Source of the DNA: Bacteroidia bacterium
GTDB lineage: Bacteria; Bacteroidota; Bacteroidia; Bacteroidales; VadinHA17
Direction: 5' to 3'
DNA length: 34,002 nt
Assembly (NCBI GenBank): GCA_026391215.1
Contig: JAPLDX010000039.1
Location: forward strand, 1-34,002
The notes under the pieces were generated by a model. It was not told the DNA's origin, searched no databases, and saw nothing but the letters and a program-made list of their open reading frames with translations. The first letter of the stretch is position 1, and the number at the start of each line of letters is the position of its first letter. The translations under genes were made by a program, and so were the position numbers. Positions 18,420 through 27,230 of this stretch are shown here, piece by piece.

Positions 18420-19196
18420 ATGATATCAAAATCAGCTTATGTTCATCCCGATGCCAGGATAGGCGAAAACGTGACCATTGAACCATTTGCTTATATTGCC
18501 GGCAATGTTGTTGTAGGCGACGGAACATGGATTGGTCCGAATGCAGTGATAATGGACGGGGCAAGGATAGGCAAAAACTGCAGGATATTCCCGACAGCTG
18601 TTGTATCAGCCATACCCCAGGATCTTAAATTCAGGGGAGAAGATACCACGGCAGAGATCGGCGACAAGACAACTATACGGGAAGCGGCCACAGTAAATCG
18701 GGGTACTGCAGCTGCAGGCAAAACAATAGTCGGAGAGAACTGCCTCCTGATGGCTTATTCTCACATTGGTCATGACTGCATAGTGGGTAATAACTGTATC
18801 CTTAGCAACGGAGCAGGACTGGCTGGTGAAGTAAAAGTGCATGACTGGGCAATTCTGAGTGCAGGAGCACTGGTGCATCAGTTTACACATATCGGAGGAC
18901 ATGTTATGATCGGTGGCGGCACTAAAGTCAGGACCGATGTACCTCCCTTCATTAAAGCCGACAGAGACCCGCTATCCTTTATGGGGATCAATTCTGTAGG
19001 GCTTACAAGACGCGGATTTGAAAAAGAGAGGATCGATGAAATACACAATATTTACAGGATCATCTACCAGAAAGGAATGAATGTATCGCAGGCGTTGGAA
19101 TATATTGAAAAAGAATTCAAGCCGTCAACTGACCGGGATTATATAATTGAATTCATCAGAAGTTCCGAACGTGGCATTATCCGGGGGCCCAGATAA
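18420..19196 (+). CDS. lpxA: Acyl-ACP--UDP-N-acetylglucosamine O-acyltransferase
   Basis: LpxA acylates the 3-OH of UDP-GlcNAc, the first step of lipid A synthesis. The 258-residue protein has the usual length. It shows hexapeptide repeats of a left-handed beta-helix from the N-terminus (VHPDARIGENVTIEPFAYI) to about 185. The general base is His118 in SHIGHDCIVGNN, equivalent to E. coli His125. A C-terminal helical domain follows (ERIDEIHNIYRIIYQKGMNVSQALEYIE). It starts 7 nt after lpxC/fabZ and is the last gene of this plus-strand group; the next gene is convergent. No clear terminator hairpin is visible in the 64-nt gap after it. Confidence 0.97.
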   Translation: MISKSAYVHPDARIGENVTIEPFAYIAGNVVVGDGTWIGPNAVIMDGARIGKNCRIFPTAVVSAIPQDLKFRGEDTTAEIGDKTTIREAATVNRGTAAAGKTIVGENCLLMAYSHIGHDCIVGNNCILSNGAGLAGEVKVHDWAILSAGALVHQFTHIGGHVMIGGGTKVRTDVPPFIKADRDPLSFMGINSVGLTRRGFEKERIDEIHNIYRIIYQKGMNVSQALEYIEKEFKPSTDRDYIIEFIRSSERGIIRGPR

Positions 19197-19260
19197 TAAT
19201 TTCCCCGCCGTGTCACTCTATCTTTACTCAATGAAACTCTGTGGTTTATTTTTTTAGGGA

Positions 19261-19635
19261 TCAAATACTTACAATATCCCTCCCAAACGGATTAATAGCT
19301 ATTGCCGTCAGTTTAAAATGCTGCATTCCAAAAGGGATCCCTATTATCGTGATACATAACAGCAATCCGAACAGGGCATGAGTGATGGCTATGCATATTC
19401 CTCCGCAGATCAGCCAGAGAATATTCATCAGAATATACAGACATCCGGAGGCTCTTTCATGAACACGGGTATCCCTGCCGAACGGCCATAATGCCAAAGC
19501 TCCCATCTTCAGCGTCTGCAGGCCGAACGGAATCCCGACAATTGTTACCATAAGGATAACACTGCCAATAATATACTCAATGGCAATTATGATACCTCCA
19601 AAAACGAGCCAGATAATATTTCCGAGTATTTTCAC
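19261..19635 (-). CDS. YccF-family (DUF307) inner membrane protein
   Basis: A 124-residue membrane protein made of two tandem copies of the YccF unit. Each copy has a NILWL/NIIWLVFGGI-type helix, a second helix, and a conserved GIPFG(L/M)Q...K...PFGRD segment (GIPFGLQTLKMGALALWPFGRD and a second copy ending NPFGRD). The duplication is the normal state of the family. The function is unknown. It starts 12 nt after the DUF4139 gene, so the two are probably co-transcribed, but there is no known functional link. Confidence 0.9.
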   Translation of the reverse strand: MKILGNIIWLVFGGIIIAIEYIIGSVILMVTIVGIPFGLQTLKMGALALWPFGRDTRVHERASGCLYILMNILWLICGGICIAITHALFGLLLCITIIGIPFGMQHFKLTAIAINPFGRDIVSI

Positions 19636-19647
19636 TGAAGGATAGTA

Positions 19648-21258
19648 TTATTCAAGAATAACATTTTTGTCTTTCGGATATTTTACCGAATAAGTAAGAA
19701 TGATCTGCCTGGTCTCCTGGGGCTTTATCTCAAGATCCCACCTGATTTCGCCAGTTTGTGTGTTATATCTTCCTCCTGTAAGCTCAGTCGCTTCAACAGT
19801 TATCCCGCTGTTCGATGATATTGGTACCTGATCCTTTAATGTGATCCTGATCTGGCTGGACTTATTATTTCTTATTGTTATCAGGAACGAATATGTCTCA
19901 GTCTTGTTTGTGCCAATCACCTTCTTGCTGGTGAAGTCCTGACGTTTCTCTCTCTTTACGAGGATACTGTTATCTGTTCCAAGTGAAAGAGTAAGGGTGT
20001 CAGTCAGCTGGTTTACATTAAGATCCGACTTTCCAACATAAGTGTTCTCGAAGTACAGAGTAGCTTCACCGCTCTGGAGGCTCTGTTCAGCCCAGTTTGT
20101 TATGTTACCGGTAAGATAGGCATAAGGGGTGAGTTTTGGCACAGTCACATATTTGTAATCTGCAGGAGTCGTTGTGTGCTGGATCTCGATTATCTGGTAT
20201 TTGCCGTCTGATTCAATAGTATAAGGCACGGCAATATCAAATGATATTGTCGTTTCGCCCACTTGCTTTTCAACCATGACGGAAGCTGCCTCTTCTACCA
20301 TAAGAAAAGCTTCTGCATTATTGGCCATATCCATTACCTTCGGTGTCTCGGTTCTTGCAGCACCCGATGCTTTCGTCCTCATTATCGGTATTGGAGTGTA
20401 AAAATCAATAAACCAGGGATAGAGTATTGGCACACTGCCTGCTATCCAGGGTGTTGCATTTGAAAAGCTCAGCTTCACGTCTTTCCATGCTAAGCCTGTA
20501 TTCTGGTAAACATTGGCTTTGTAAAAAATATTTACAGGCTTTGTGATGTCATCCACCCTGATATCATAGGACGGATACCATCCGGCATTTGAAACCACAT
20601 AGGAATATGTCAGTTTTCCTGAAACAGCTTTCTCTGAGCTGACCGATACTGAAATTTCTCCTGAAGGAAGCTGGGCTTTACCTGCCTTGTCGGATATTTG
20701 CTGCTGGAGGGCGGCAATCTGTTTTTCATAATCCTTTATTAGTCTGTTTTTCTTCAGGATCGTGGTAGTTACAAGATCCATATTGCTGGTATACAACTCC
20801 ATAACACTCTTAAGCTGTTCAACCGAAAATGTGGTTTCCTTTACCAGGATTGCCCGGTTAGCAACAAGAAAAGCCTCTTTCTCCTTCAACACGCTGATAC
20901 CTGCTTTTTCATCCTCAATCTTTATCTGGAGAGCTTCTATCTGGTTCCGGATGGTTTTTATTTCCGGCAATTCCTCGAGATTCTCCAGGTAATTATTCTG
21001 ATGATTTACAGAAAGGATTGTAAAGCCTCCATATCCTTTTACCTGTATGCTCTGTGCATCAATGTATGGTGAAAGTCCTCCAAGCTTAAGGAGAGTCTTG
21101 CCTTCAGGAATTTCAACTGCAGCTTCATGTGTAAGCTGTGCCCTGTCGGGATAGACCGTAACATGCTTAAGAGCAGCCTTTATATCTTTTTCATTGTCAG
21201 CAGAAAGGTATTGAAGAAATGTCATCAGTAATATTAAAATGAAAAACAATTTTCTCAT
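19648..21258 (-). CDS. Secreted DUF4140/DUF4139 (mucoidy inhibitor MuiA-like) protein
   Basis: I place the start at the ATG 21256-21258 (536 residues) because it begins a clear signal peptide (MRKLFFILILLMTFLQYLSA). A longer reading would run into the preceding gene. Residues 25-90 resemble the N-terminal DUF4140 domain (VTVYPDRAQLTHEAAVEIPEG). Residues about 95-192 are heptad-like and probably coiled coil, and 205-536 match DUF4139: YSYVVSNAGWYPSYDIRVDD, KANVYQNTGLAWKDVKLSFSNATP, and a C-terminal IRWDLEIKPQETRQIILTYSVKYP. Proteins of this type are called mucoidy inhibitors by homology, but the biochemical role is not established. The likely location is the periplasm or outer surface. Confidence 0.88.
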   Translation of the reverse strand: MRKLFFILILLMTFLQYLSADNEKDIKAALKHVTVYPDRAQLTHEAAVEIPEGKTLLKLGGLSPYIDAQSIQVKGYGGFTILSVNHQNNYLENLEELPEIKTIRNQIEALQIKIEDEKAGISVLKEKEAFLVANRAILVKETTFSVEQLKSVMELYTSNMDLVTTTILKKNRLIKDYEKQIAALQQQISDKAGKAQLPSGEISVSVSSEKAVSGKLTYSYVVSNAGWYPSYDIRVDDITKPVNIFYKANVYQNTGLAWKDVKLSFSNATPWIAGSVPILYPWFIDFYTPIPIMRTKASGAARTETPKVMDMANNAEAFLMVEEAASVMVEKQVGETTISFDIAVPYTIESDGKYQIIEIQHTTTPADYKYVTVPKLTPYAYLTGNITNWAEQSLQSGEATLYFENTYVGKSDLNVNQLTDTLTLSLGTDNSILVKREKRQDFTSKKVIGTNKTETYSFLITIRNNKSSQIRITLKDQVPISSNSGITVEATELTGGRYNTQTGEIRWDLEIKPQETRQIILTYSVKYPKDKNVILE

Positions 21259-21334
21259 GGCAGTGACATTTGATTTAAAAGATAAAGGTAAGATTTTTGG
21301 AGGAACAAAAAACCCCGTCTGAGCGTAGCTTTTT

Positions 21335-23914
21335 TTAGTTCTGTATATAATGGCCTGTAAGAACGCCGCCTGCAAAATGTAACCATAATGAACAATAACC
21401 CCCGGTACCTTCAACATCTCCAAAATGAATCTCATAACCTGCACCATCTTTTACGGTTAGTACTATTGGTTCAGTGGCGCCAATTTCGATTCTCATGGCA
21501 CTTCCAGTAGGAGCAGCACCTTTTCCTTGCTCGGTGTACCAGTACCAGCAATTAACATCTGAGCCATTATAAATTGAGAATCTTGGTGTAGAAAGATCCC
21601 ATATCAATACCATTCCATATGTTGAGATCACGGGTCCACTTGCAGTCATATTGATAGTTCCCATTGTCATCCCTGTTCCTGTAACCTTTGTTGCTAATCC
21701 GTCGGATAAAGCTGTTTCAGTAGTTGCCAACGTTACGCTTGTTCCATCATAAGAATTACTTAGCTGAACAGCTCCTTTGGCTGATGTTGATGCATCAGCG
21801 ATTGAAATTACTGCAGCTCCTCCAACAACCTGGCGGGTTGGGCTTACTGACACAGGTCCGGTTGCTGTTAAATTACCAGTAGTGAGGGTAGCTGTTGAAA
21901 GAGGTGAGCCATTTACCCTGAAATCGCCTGTAATATTAACATCACCAACAACATCCAGCTTATACGCCGGAGTAATTTTCCCCAATCCAATCATGCCTGA
22001 TGAAAAATCACCGTAAATTAAAGGTGGATTATTAAAAGAATTAGCGATATATAGTTTGTTGGATTCGGTTGACAGTGAATAACCGGCATATTTACCAATA
22101 AGAACATTCCCTGAACCGGAAGTAAGACCATAACCTGAACTATAGCCAACAGCGACATTGTTATCTCCATCCTGGATGTTAAAACCTGCCATATCACCAA
22201 AGAGAGAATTATTTGATGCATCTAATAATGGATTTATAACATGGGGATCTCCGCTTCGGCCTGCATTAATACCAACCATAGTATTCCCTGATCCGTTTTC
22301 AATCCAGTAACCGGCATTCGTTCCAATAAACACATTTTCTTTGCCCAAAGCAATTTTATAACCTGCATTTATACCCATGAAGGTATTAAATGAGCTTTGC
22401 CACATATATGTTTCAATTAAATTTGCACCAGCTGATGTGCCAAGCATAACATTATATTCCTGAGTTGTGTGATTAAGGCCGGCAGAAGAGCCGATTAATA
22501 AATTATGCTGACCAGTTGTAAGGTTTGTTCCGGCATAGACGCCAATGAAGATATTATCGTTTCCGGAATTCTTCATCCCGGCGTCACGACCAATAAGAAT
22601 ATTATTGTCTCCGGTGCTGTTTAATCCTGCATTTTTGCCGATTATAACATTATAGTCTCCGGTAATATTATCTCTGCCGCTTTCGTATCCTATAAACACA
22701 TTGCTTTGGCCGTCACCATTTAACAGACCTGCATTGTAACCCATAAAAGTATTATATGTTCCCGATGTGTTATTCTTTCCGGATTGATAACCGATAAATG
22801 AATTAAAACTTGCATTATTGCTGAATCCTGACTGGAATCCAAGGAATACATTATCAGAACCGGTCGTATTTGTTTTCCCGCTCTCTTTTCCGATAAATAT
22901 ATTGCTCGTTCCGGTAGAGGTCTCCTTCATGTTTTTCAAACCTGCCAGCTGTCCGATGAAATAATTGTCTGAAGTAAGATTAAGGAAATTTACAGAAGGG
23001 GTTTTTGTACCACTGAATCCTCCGATAGCGAAACCACCTTTTACTCCTTTCCCTGAATCTTTAACATAAATCCTTGCACTGTCAGGGGCAATAAAAAGGT
23101 AATTCTGGTGAGGCAAGGGTTCTTTCCCTCCTATATCAAAACCGCCGATTGCAAATCCTCCCTTTGGCTTTTTCGCCAGATCAGGCGATTTGTCAAGGTA
23201 AATCCTGACACTGTCTTTATTCAAAGTGAACAGGTCATACCGATAATCCGTCTTTGAAGTTCCAAATCCTCCAATGGCAAATCCTCCTTTAACACTTTTA
23301 GGAACATTATCAACCATGGGTATATTTATTCTTACTCCCTGGTTATAAACAGCAAACATAGTTTGCCCGTCCTTCCGTTTTACTTCAAAAAGGGCTTCAT
23401 CTTCTGTTGTGGCGTAATTGCCGACTACATCAACACTGTTCATTATTACAACAGTATCATTATTCATCGTTACAGGATTATTAATGACATTGTAAGCTGA
23501 TTCTGATATCATAGCGTAAGGCACTGAAACTAATTGTGCATTGCCCATATCCAGCCATACACCTGCAACTAAACTAATCTTTGTTCTAATATACAATGGC
23601 TGAGGTGTCCAATTAACATCAGCAAAGGTAAGAGCATCATATCCACCCGGTACTTTCGTTGCTGTAGGATCACCTACAACAAGCTGGAAAAGTCCGTTAT
23701 CATTTGTTGTAACTGCATGTTCTTCTTCCCACACAATTAACCCGGGTTGATCCAGGATCGCAATTCTGACGGTAATGTCAGTGTTTTGTATGAGATCTCC
23801 GTCCTCGTCACGTGCAATAGCCATATAGTTAAAACTTTTCGGAACCTGTGCGGAAGCTGAATACCCGAAGGTAAATAAGACTATAGAAAGCAGGATTGTT
23901 TTCAGATTTTTCAT
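21335..23914 (-). CDS. Secreted repeat protein with YadA-head-like beta-roll and phage tail-fibre-like segment
   Basis: The ATG at 23912-23914 gives 859 residues and starts a signal peptide (MKNLKTILLSIVLFTFGYSASAQ). A longer in-frame start would place 24 residues before it. Residues 24-140 are a beta-rich N-domain (VPKSFNYMAIARDEDGDLI, then AILDQPGLIVWEEEH). Three GGFAIGGF motifs occur at about 210, 252 and 293. Residues 319-624 hold about 17 repeats of roughly 17 residues of the form N-(V/I)-F-I-G-x-x-(A/S)-G, as in YadA-type trimeric adhesin heads. GKITPAYKLDVVGDVNITG follows, as in many tail-fibre-like surface proteins, then STSAKGAVQLSNSYDGTS, close to phage tail-fibre repeats, and a beta-rich C-terminus. 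No type IX sorting domain or YadA anchor was seen. A trimeric surface fibre is an inference. Confidence 0.8.
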   Translation of the reverse strand: MKNLKTILLSIVLFTFGYSASAQVPKSFNYMAIARDEDGDLIQNTDITVRIAILDQPGLIVWEEEHAVTTNDNGLFQLVVGDPTATKVPGGYDALTFADVNWTPQPLYIRTKISLVAGVWLDMGNAQLVSVPYAMISESAYNVINNPVTMNNDTVVIMNSVDVVGNYATTEDEALFEVKRKDGQTMFAVYNQGVRINIPMVDNVPKSVKGGFAIGGFGTSKTDYRYDLFTLNKDSVRIYLDKSPDLAKKPKGGFAIGGFDIGGKEPLPHQNYLFIAPDSARIYVKDSGKGVKGGFAIGGFSGTKTPSVNFLNLTSDNYFIGQLAGLKNMKETSTGTSNIFIGKESGKTNTTGSDNVFLGFQSGFSNNASFNSFIGYQSGKNNTSGTYNTFMGYNAGLLNGDGQSNVFIGYESGRDNITGDYNVIIGKNAGLNSTGDNNILIGRDAGMKNSGNDNIFIGVYAGTNLTTGQHNLLIGSSAGLNHTTQEYNVMLGTSAGANLIETYMWQSSFNTFMGINAGYKIALGKENVFIGTNAGYWIENGSGNTMVGINAGRSGDPHVINPLLDASNNSLFGDMAGFNIQDGDNNVAVGYSSGYGLTSGSGNVLIGKYAGYSLSTESNKLYIANSFNNPPLIYGDFSSGMIGLGKITPAYKLDVVGDVNITGDFRVNGSPLSTATLTTGNLTATGPVSVSPTRQVVGGAAVISIADASTSAKGAVQLSNSYDGTSVTLATTETALSDGLATKVTGTGMTMGTINMTASGPVISTYGMVLIWDLSTPRFSIYNGSDVNCWYWYTEQGKGAAPTGSAMRIEIGATEPIVLTVKDGAGYEIHFGDVEGTGGYCSLWLHFAGGVLTGHYIQN
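22043..22960 (-). repeat. Coding tandem repeats (about 17 YadA-head-like units)
   Basis: This stretch of the secreted repeat protein gene encodes consecutive units such as VFIGYESGRDNITGDYN, VIIGKNAGLNSTGDNN and IFIGVYAGTNLTTGQHN. Most are 16-17 residues; two carry longer inserts (after GANLIETY and after INAGRSGD). The DNA copies are diverged, so the array is old rather than a recent expansion, and the spacing is coding rather than CRISPR-like. Confidence 0.85.
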
Positions 23915-24043
23915 AACGGCAGGCATAAAGTGATAAAAGAGAAAAATTACTGAAAATTCTGATAACGGCAAATTCTTTTTGACCAAATGAATAAAATGGT
24001 CTATAAATAAAAGAATTGAATAGATGAAAAATTCCCCGGATTG

Positions 24044-25450
24044 TTACTTCACAAGCTCCAGGTAACTAACGCTTCCGGCTTCCGCTTCACCCTGGCCGGC
24101 CATAGGACATCCCGGTACAGGACAATTTATGATCTTATGTTCGTTGTTATCAGCTGGCTCCCAACCCAGTAAAAGATACAATGCCAGAAAGCCTATAACA
24201 TAAGCGGCGGCAACATGCCATCCATTCTTAACCCATTTCACTACATTCCGGGCTTCAGGGAATTTATTAGTTATTGCAACACCTGCTGAAGACCCGAACC
24301 AAATCATTGATCCTCCAAAACCGACCGTGTATGCAAGCATTCCCCAGTCATAGTGACCCTGGTCGAGACAAAGCTTTGTAAGCGGTATATTATCAAATAC
24401 TGCCGACAGGCATCCGAGGAAGAAGGCAGTTACCCATGAAGCATTAGGAAGCTCTTCGACTGGCATTAATGAAGCACATGTAACAAGGCACAAAAGAAAT
24501 ATAGTTCCTTTTAATGCTCCCGAAACTTCTTTCCAGGGTATTGGCCTGAGAATTGCACCTGTCAGAATGGCGATCCAGACTCCCAGGGCCGGCATATCAT
24601 AAAGGAAATTTGAAATTATGGCGCCGATGAGTATTAGAAGCACGATAAGCAATTTGATCCAGTCAATCTTGACATCTGATGTTGCGCTCATCTGGATCCT
24701 CTGGTAATTATCCTGCTGCCGTGACGCAAACCAGGCAAAAAATAGAAGAGCTACTCCGGAGGCTACATAAGCATGAAGAACATTCAGCGGGCTCACTCCG
24801 TCTATCCACATCATGGTGGTGGTGGTATCACCTACAACACTTCCGCTTCCGCCGGCATTGCTGGCGGCTACAATTGCAGCAATATAACCGATATGGACCT
24901 TGTTTTTAAAGACGACCAATGCTATTGTACCGCCTATCAGTGCAGCAGCGATATTATCGAGAAATGAAGAGAGAATGAAAATAAATACCAATAATAAAAA
25001 TGCTCCTTTCCAGTCATTTGGTAGGAATTTTGGCAGAATATCAGGTACTCCCGATTCCTCAAAGATCTTTGATAGTAATGCGAATCCCAGCAATAACCCA
25101 AGAAGATTCAATATTATACCCCATTCACCCTGCCTCAGTTCCTTATCCATGAGCTGCTCGCCAATCGGAGTTGTTCCGAACAAATGCTCAAAGAAGTGAA
25201 AGCCTGGATCGAAGATAAACTTGAAGGTGAGTAAAACCGTCAGCCCGATAACTGCAACCCAGAAGGTCTGCTTGTGGAAAAGAGCGACGCCCAGTAATAT
25301 CAGTCCGAAGATTATGAATTCAATACGGACAGGCCCTATTGACGGAACCTCGCCGCTGGCTCCGAATAATGATAATGGAGCAAGAAAAATCAATAGCAAT
25401 AAGAACAGCTTTTTACTGTTATGGTTGAAGAAATTCTGCATGGAATTCAT
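24044..25450 (-). CDS. nhaD: NhaD-type Na+/H+ antiporter (ion transporter superfamily)
   Basis: This polytopic inner membrane protein has about 12 hydrophobic segments. I use the ATG at 25448-25450 (468 residues); a TTG 30 nt upstream is an alternative. Two inverted halves are marked by SSFLDNIAAALIGGT (about 161-175) and SAVFDNIPLTKL (about 349-360). The diagnostic NhaD segment SNAGGSGSVVGDTTTTMMW is at 197-215, and GFGGSMIWFGSSAG lies in the second half. These fit the NhaD/ArsB-like family that exports Na+ or Li+ in exchange for protons. The N-terminus (KKLFLLLLIFLAPLSLFGASG) may be a cleaved signal or a first helix. The tail carries an unusual CPVPGCPM motif (Cys443, Cys448) not needed for the family fold. 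The neighbouring secreted repeat protein gene lies 129 nt downstream on the same strand. Confidence 0.88.
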   Translation of the reverse strand: MNSMQNFFNHNSKKLFLLLLIFLAPLSLFGASGEVPSIGPVRIEFIIFGLILLGVALFHKQTFWVAVIGLTVLLTFKFIFDPGFHFFEHLFGTTPIGEQLMDKELRQGEWGIILNLLGLLLGFALLSKIFEESGVPDILPKFLPNDWKGAFLLLVFIFILSSFLDNIAAALIGGTIALVVFKNKVHIGYIAAIVAASNAGGSGSVVGDTTTTMMWIDGVSPLNVLHAYVASGVALLFFAWFASRQQDNYQRIQMSATSDVKIDWIKLLIVLLILIGAIISNFLYDMPALGVWIAILTGAILRPIPWKEVSGALKGTIFLLCLVTCASLMPVEELPNASWVTAFFLGCLSAVFDNIPLTKLCLDQGHYDWGMLAYTVGFGGSMIWFGSSAGVAITNKFPEARNVVKWVKNGWHVAAAYVIGFLALYLLLGWEPADNNEHKIINCPVPGCPMAGQGEAEAGSVSYLELVK

Positions 25451-25583
25451 AATGGGATCAGTTATAACTTTGGCTGCCAAATTAATAAGTTTTTTATGTA
25501 AGGAGCCTATCTAAATTATGATTTGTATCATCTTACCGGATAATTTTTCCTTTCTTCTTCTTTAGCAATTTCGGGTTATTTTA

Positions 25584-25591
25584 TATTTTTG
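25584..25591 (+). promoter_or_regulatory. Candidate Bacteroidota promoter for the suf operon (-7 element)
   Basis: TATTTTTG at 25584-25591 fits the TAnnTTTG consensus. TTTA at 25561-25564, 19 nt upstream, could serve as a weak -33 element (consensus TTTG). Transcription would start near 25598, giving a leader of about 75 nt before sufB that contains the palindrome at 25615-25643. Confidence 0.5.
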
Positions 25592-25614
25592 CATGTTTAT
25601 TTAGATTAAATATA

Positions 25615-25643
25615 ATTAACAATAGTGTTTCACGGTTGTTAAT
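25615..25643. promoter_or_regulatory. Palindrome in the suf leader (possible operator or RNA hairpin)
   Basis: ATTAACAA at 25615-25622 and TTGTTAAT at 25636-25643 are perfect inverted arms. The 13-nt centre carries a further GTG-TTT-CAC dyad (25625-25633), so the whole 29 bp is symmetric except for one 2-bp mismatch. It lies downstream of the candidate promoter and 30 nt before sufB. It does not resemble the E. coli IscR type 1 site. The regulator, if any, is unknown. Confidence 0.55.
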
Positions 25644-25673
25644 ATATAAAGGTATAAGAAAGCCGATGTACAA

Positions 25674-27122
25674 ATGGTGAAGGATCAGGATAAAATAATA
25701 ACTGATGTAACTTCAGGCGATTACAAGTATGGCTTCTATTCCGATATTGAAGCGGAACAGATCCCCAAAGGCCTTAATGAGAATATTGTCCGGACAATTT
25801 CGAAGAAGAAAAACGAACCGGAGTGGCTCCTTGAATTCCGACTTAAGTCATTCCGCCACTGGCAGACATTGAAAATGCCGCAGTGGGCAAACCTGAAAAT
25901 ACCTCCTATTGATTACCAGGATATTATCTATTACTCTGCCCCTAGGCAAAAAGCATCGCCAGAGAGCCTTGATGATATTGATCCCGAACTTAAAAGAACA
26001 TTCGACAAGCTTGGAATACCTCTTGAAGAACAGAAGCACCTTACCGGTGTTGCAGTGGATGCAGTAATGGATTCAATTTCAGTGAAGACAACCTTCAGGG
26101 AAACACTGGCTGAATCAGGTATCATTTTCTGCTCATTCAGCGATGCTGTAAAAGAGTATCCCGATCTTGTAAAAAGATACCTGGGCACTGTGGTCCCTTA
26201 TACTGATAATTTCTTCGCTTCTCTCAACTCGGCAGTCTTTAGCGACGGTTCTTTCTGCTACATCCCTAAAGGAGTAAGATGCCCGATGGAGCTGTCAACA
26301 TATTTCAGGATAAATGCCGCAAACACCGGACAATTCGAACGAACGCTTCTTGTTGCCGATGAGGAAAGCTATGTAAGTTATCTTGAGGGATGTACCGCTC
26401 CGATGAGGGATGAGAACCAGCTTCATGCAGCTATTGTTGAAATAATTGCAGAGAATAACGCCGAAGTCAAATATTCAACTGTTCAGAACTGGTACCCTGG
26501 TGACAAGAACGGCAAAGGAGGGATATTCAATTTTGTGACAAAACGGGGACTATGCAGAGGTGAGAACTCTAAGATATCATGGACACAGATAGAAACCGGA
26601 TCTGCTATTACCTGGAAATATCCATCATGCATTCTAAAAGGTGATAATTCAACAGGAGAATTTTATTCTGTAGCAGTAACAAATAACTACCAGCAGGCAG
26701 ATACCGGGACCAAGATGATCCATATCGGAAAGAATACAAAAAGCACAATAGTATCAAAAGGTATATCGGCAGGGCATGGACAGAACAGTTACAGAGGCCT
26801 GGTGAAAGTTGTAAAGAATGCAACTGGGGCAAGAAATTTTTCCCAGTGTGACTCACTGTTGCTTGGCGATAAATGCGGTGCTCATACTTTTCCTTACATT
26901 GAGGTTGATAACCAGACTGCAATCGTTGAGCACGAGGCAACAACATCAAAGATAGGGGAGGACCAGATATTTTATTGCAACCAGAGAGGAATTTCAACAG
27001 AAGATGCAGTGGCTCTTATAGTCAACGGGTATGCCAGGGAGGTGATAAATAAGCTGCCAATGGAATTTGCAGTCGAAGCGCAGAAGCTGCTGGAGATAAG
27101 TCTTGAAGGTAGTGTAGGATAA
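25674..27122 (+). CDS. sufB: Fe-S cluster scaffold subunit SufB
   Basis: SufB is the scaffold of the SufBCD complex, on which new Fe-S clusters are built in the cytoplasm. The 482-residue protein has the usual length of the long SufB form. It shows an N-terminal domain ([19 protein letters not shown], a strong family signature) and a core beta-helix with [22 protein letters not shown]. Further family blocks are [29 protein letters not shown] and [21 protein letters not shown]. Cys residues suited to cluster or sulfur transfer lie in EGCTAP and [22 protein letters not shown]. It is first in a plus-strand group with sufC, sufD, sufS and sufE; a REP-like hairpin sits in the 108-nt gap before sufC. 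Confidence 0.97.
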   Translation: MVKDQDKIITDVTSGDYKYGFYSDIEAEQIPKGLNENIVRTISKKKNEPEWLLEFRLKSFRHWQTLKMPQWANLKIPPIDYQDIIYYSAPRQKASPESLDDIDPELKRTFDKLGIPLEEQKHLTGVAVDAVMDSISVKTTFRETLAESGIIFCSFSDAVKEYPDLVKRYLGTVVPYTDNFFASLNSAVFSDGSFCYIPKGVRCPMELSTYFRINAANTGQFERTLLVADEESYVSYLEGCTAPMRDENQLHAAIVEIIAENNAEVKYSTVQNWYPGDKNGKGGIFNFVTKRGLCRGENSKISWTQIETGSAITWKYPSCILKGDNSTGEFYSVAVTNNYQQADTGTKMIHIGKNTKSTIVSKGISAGHGQNSYRGLVKVVKNATGARNFSQCDSLLLGDKCGAHTFPYIEVDNQTAIVEHEATTSKIGEDQIFYCNQRGISTEDAVALIVNGYAREVINKLPMEFAVEAQKLLEISLEGSVG

Positions 27123-27142
27123 AAGAAACAAATTCACTTTCG

Positions 27143-27170
27143 CCCCCTCTTTGCTTTAGCAGAGAGGGGG
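27143..27170. repeat. Strong palindromic intergenic element between sufB and sufC
   Basis: CCCCCTCT and AGAGGGGG close a stem that continues through TTGC/GCAG-type pairing to a 2-4 nt loop, about 12 pairs in all (27143-27170). It is followed by ACGGGGGGTGAG. There is no T-tract, so it is more like a dispersed REP-type repeat than a terminator. It may still affect the relative amounts of sufB and sufC mRNA. Confidence 0.65.
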
Positions 27171-27200
27171 ACGGGGGGTGAGTACATGAAGACAAAAGAT

Positions 27201-27228
27201 AAAAGACAAAAGGAAAAAGATAAAAGTA
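27201..27228 (+). repeat. Purine-rich A/G tract upstream of sufC
   Basis: This low-complexity segment contains AAAAGACAAAAG (27201-27212) and AAAGATAAAAGTA (27216-27228), directly before the sufC ATG. The same two modules recur at 30999-31033, before the DUF59 gene of the same cluster. Confidence 0.6.
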
Positions 27229-27230
27229 TC

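Noticed and set aside
17980..18564. Open frame of 194 codons on the minus strand
   Set aside because: It lies opposite the FabZ part of lpxC/fabZ and the start of lpxA, both of which are certain; no domain is seen.
21304..21334. Rho-independent terminator after the secreted repeat protein gene
   Set aside because: An A-run and a T-run flank a GC-rich core, but the core (GCTACGCTCAGACGGGG) does not pair well, so the hairpin is not convincing.
22043..22960. Repeat array considered as a CRISPR
   Set aside because: Units are about 50 nt, diverged, contiguous without spacers and inside a coding frame with conserved amino acid pattern.
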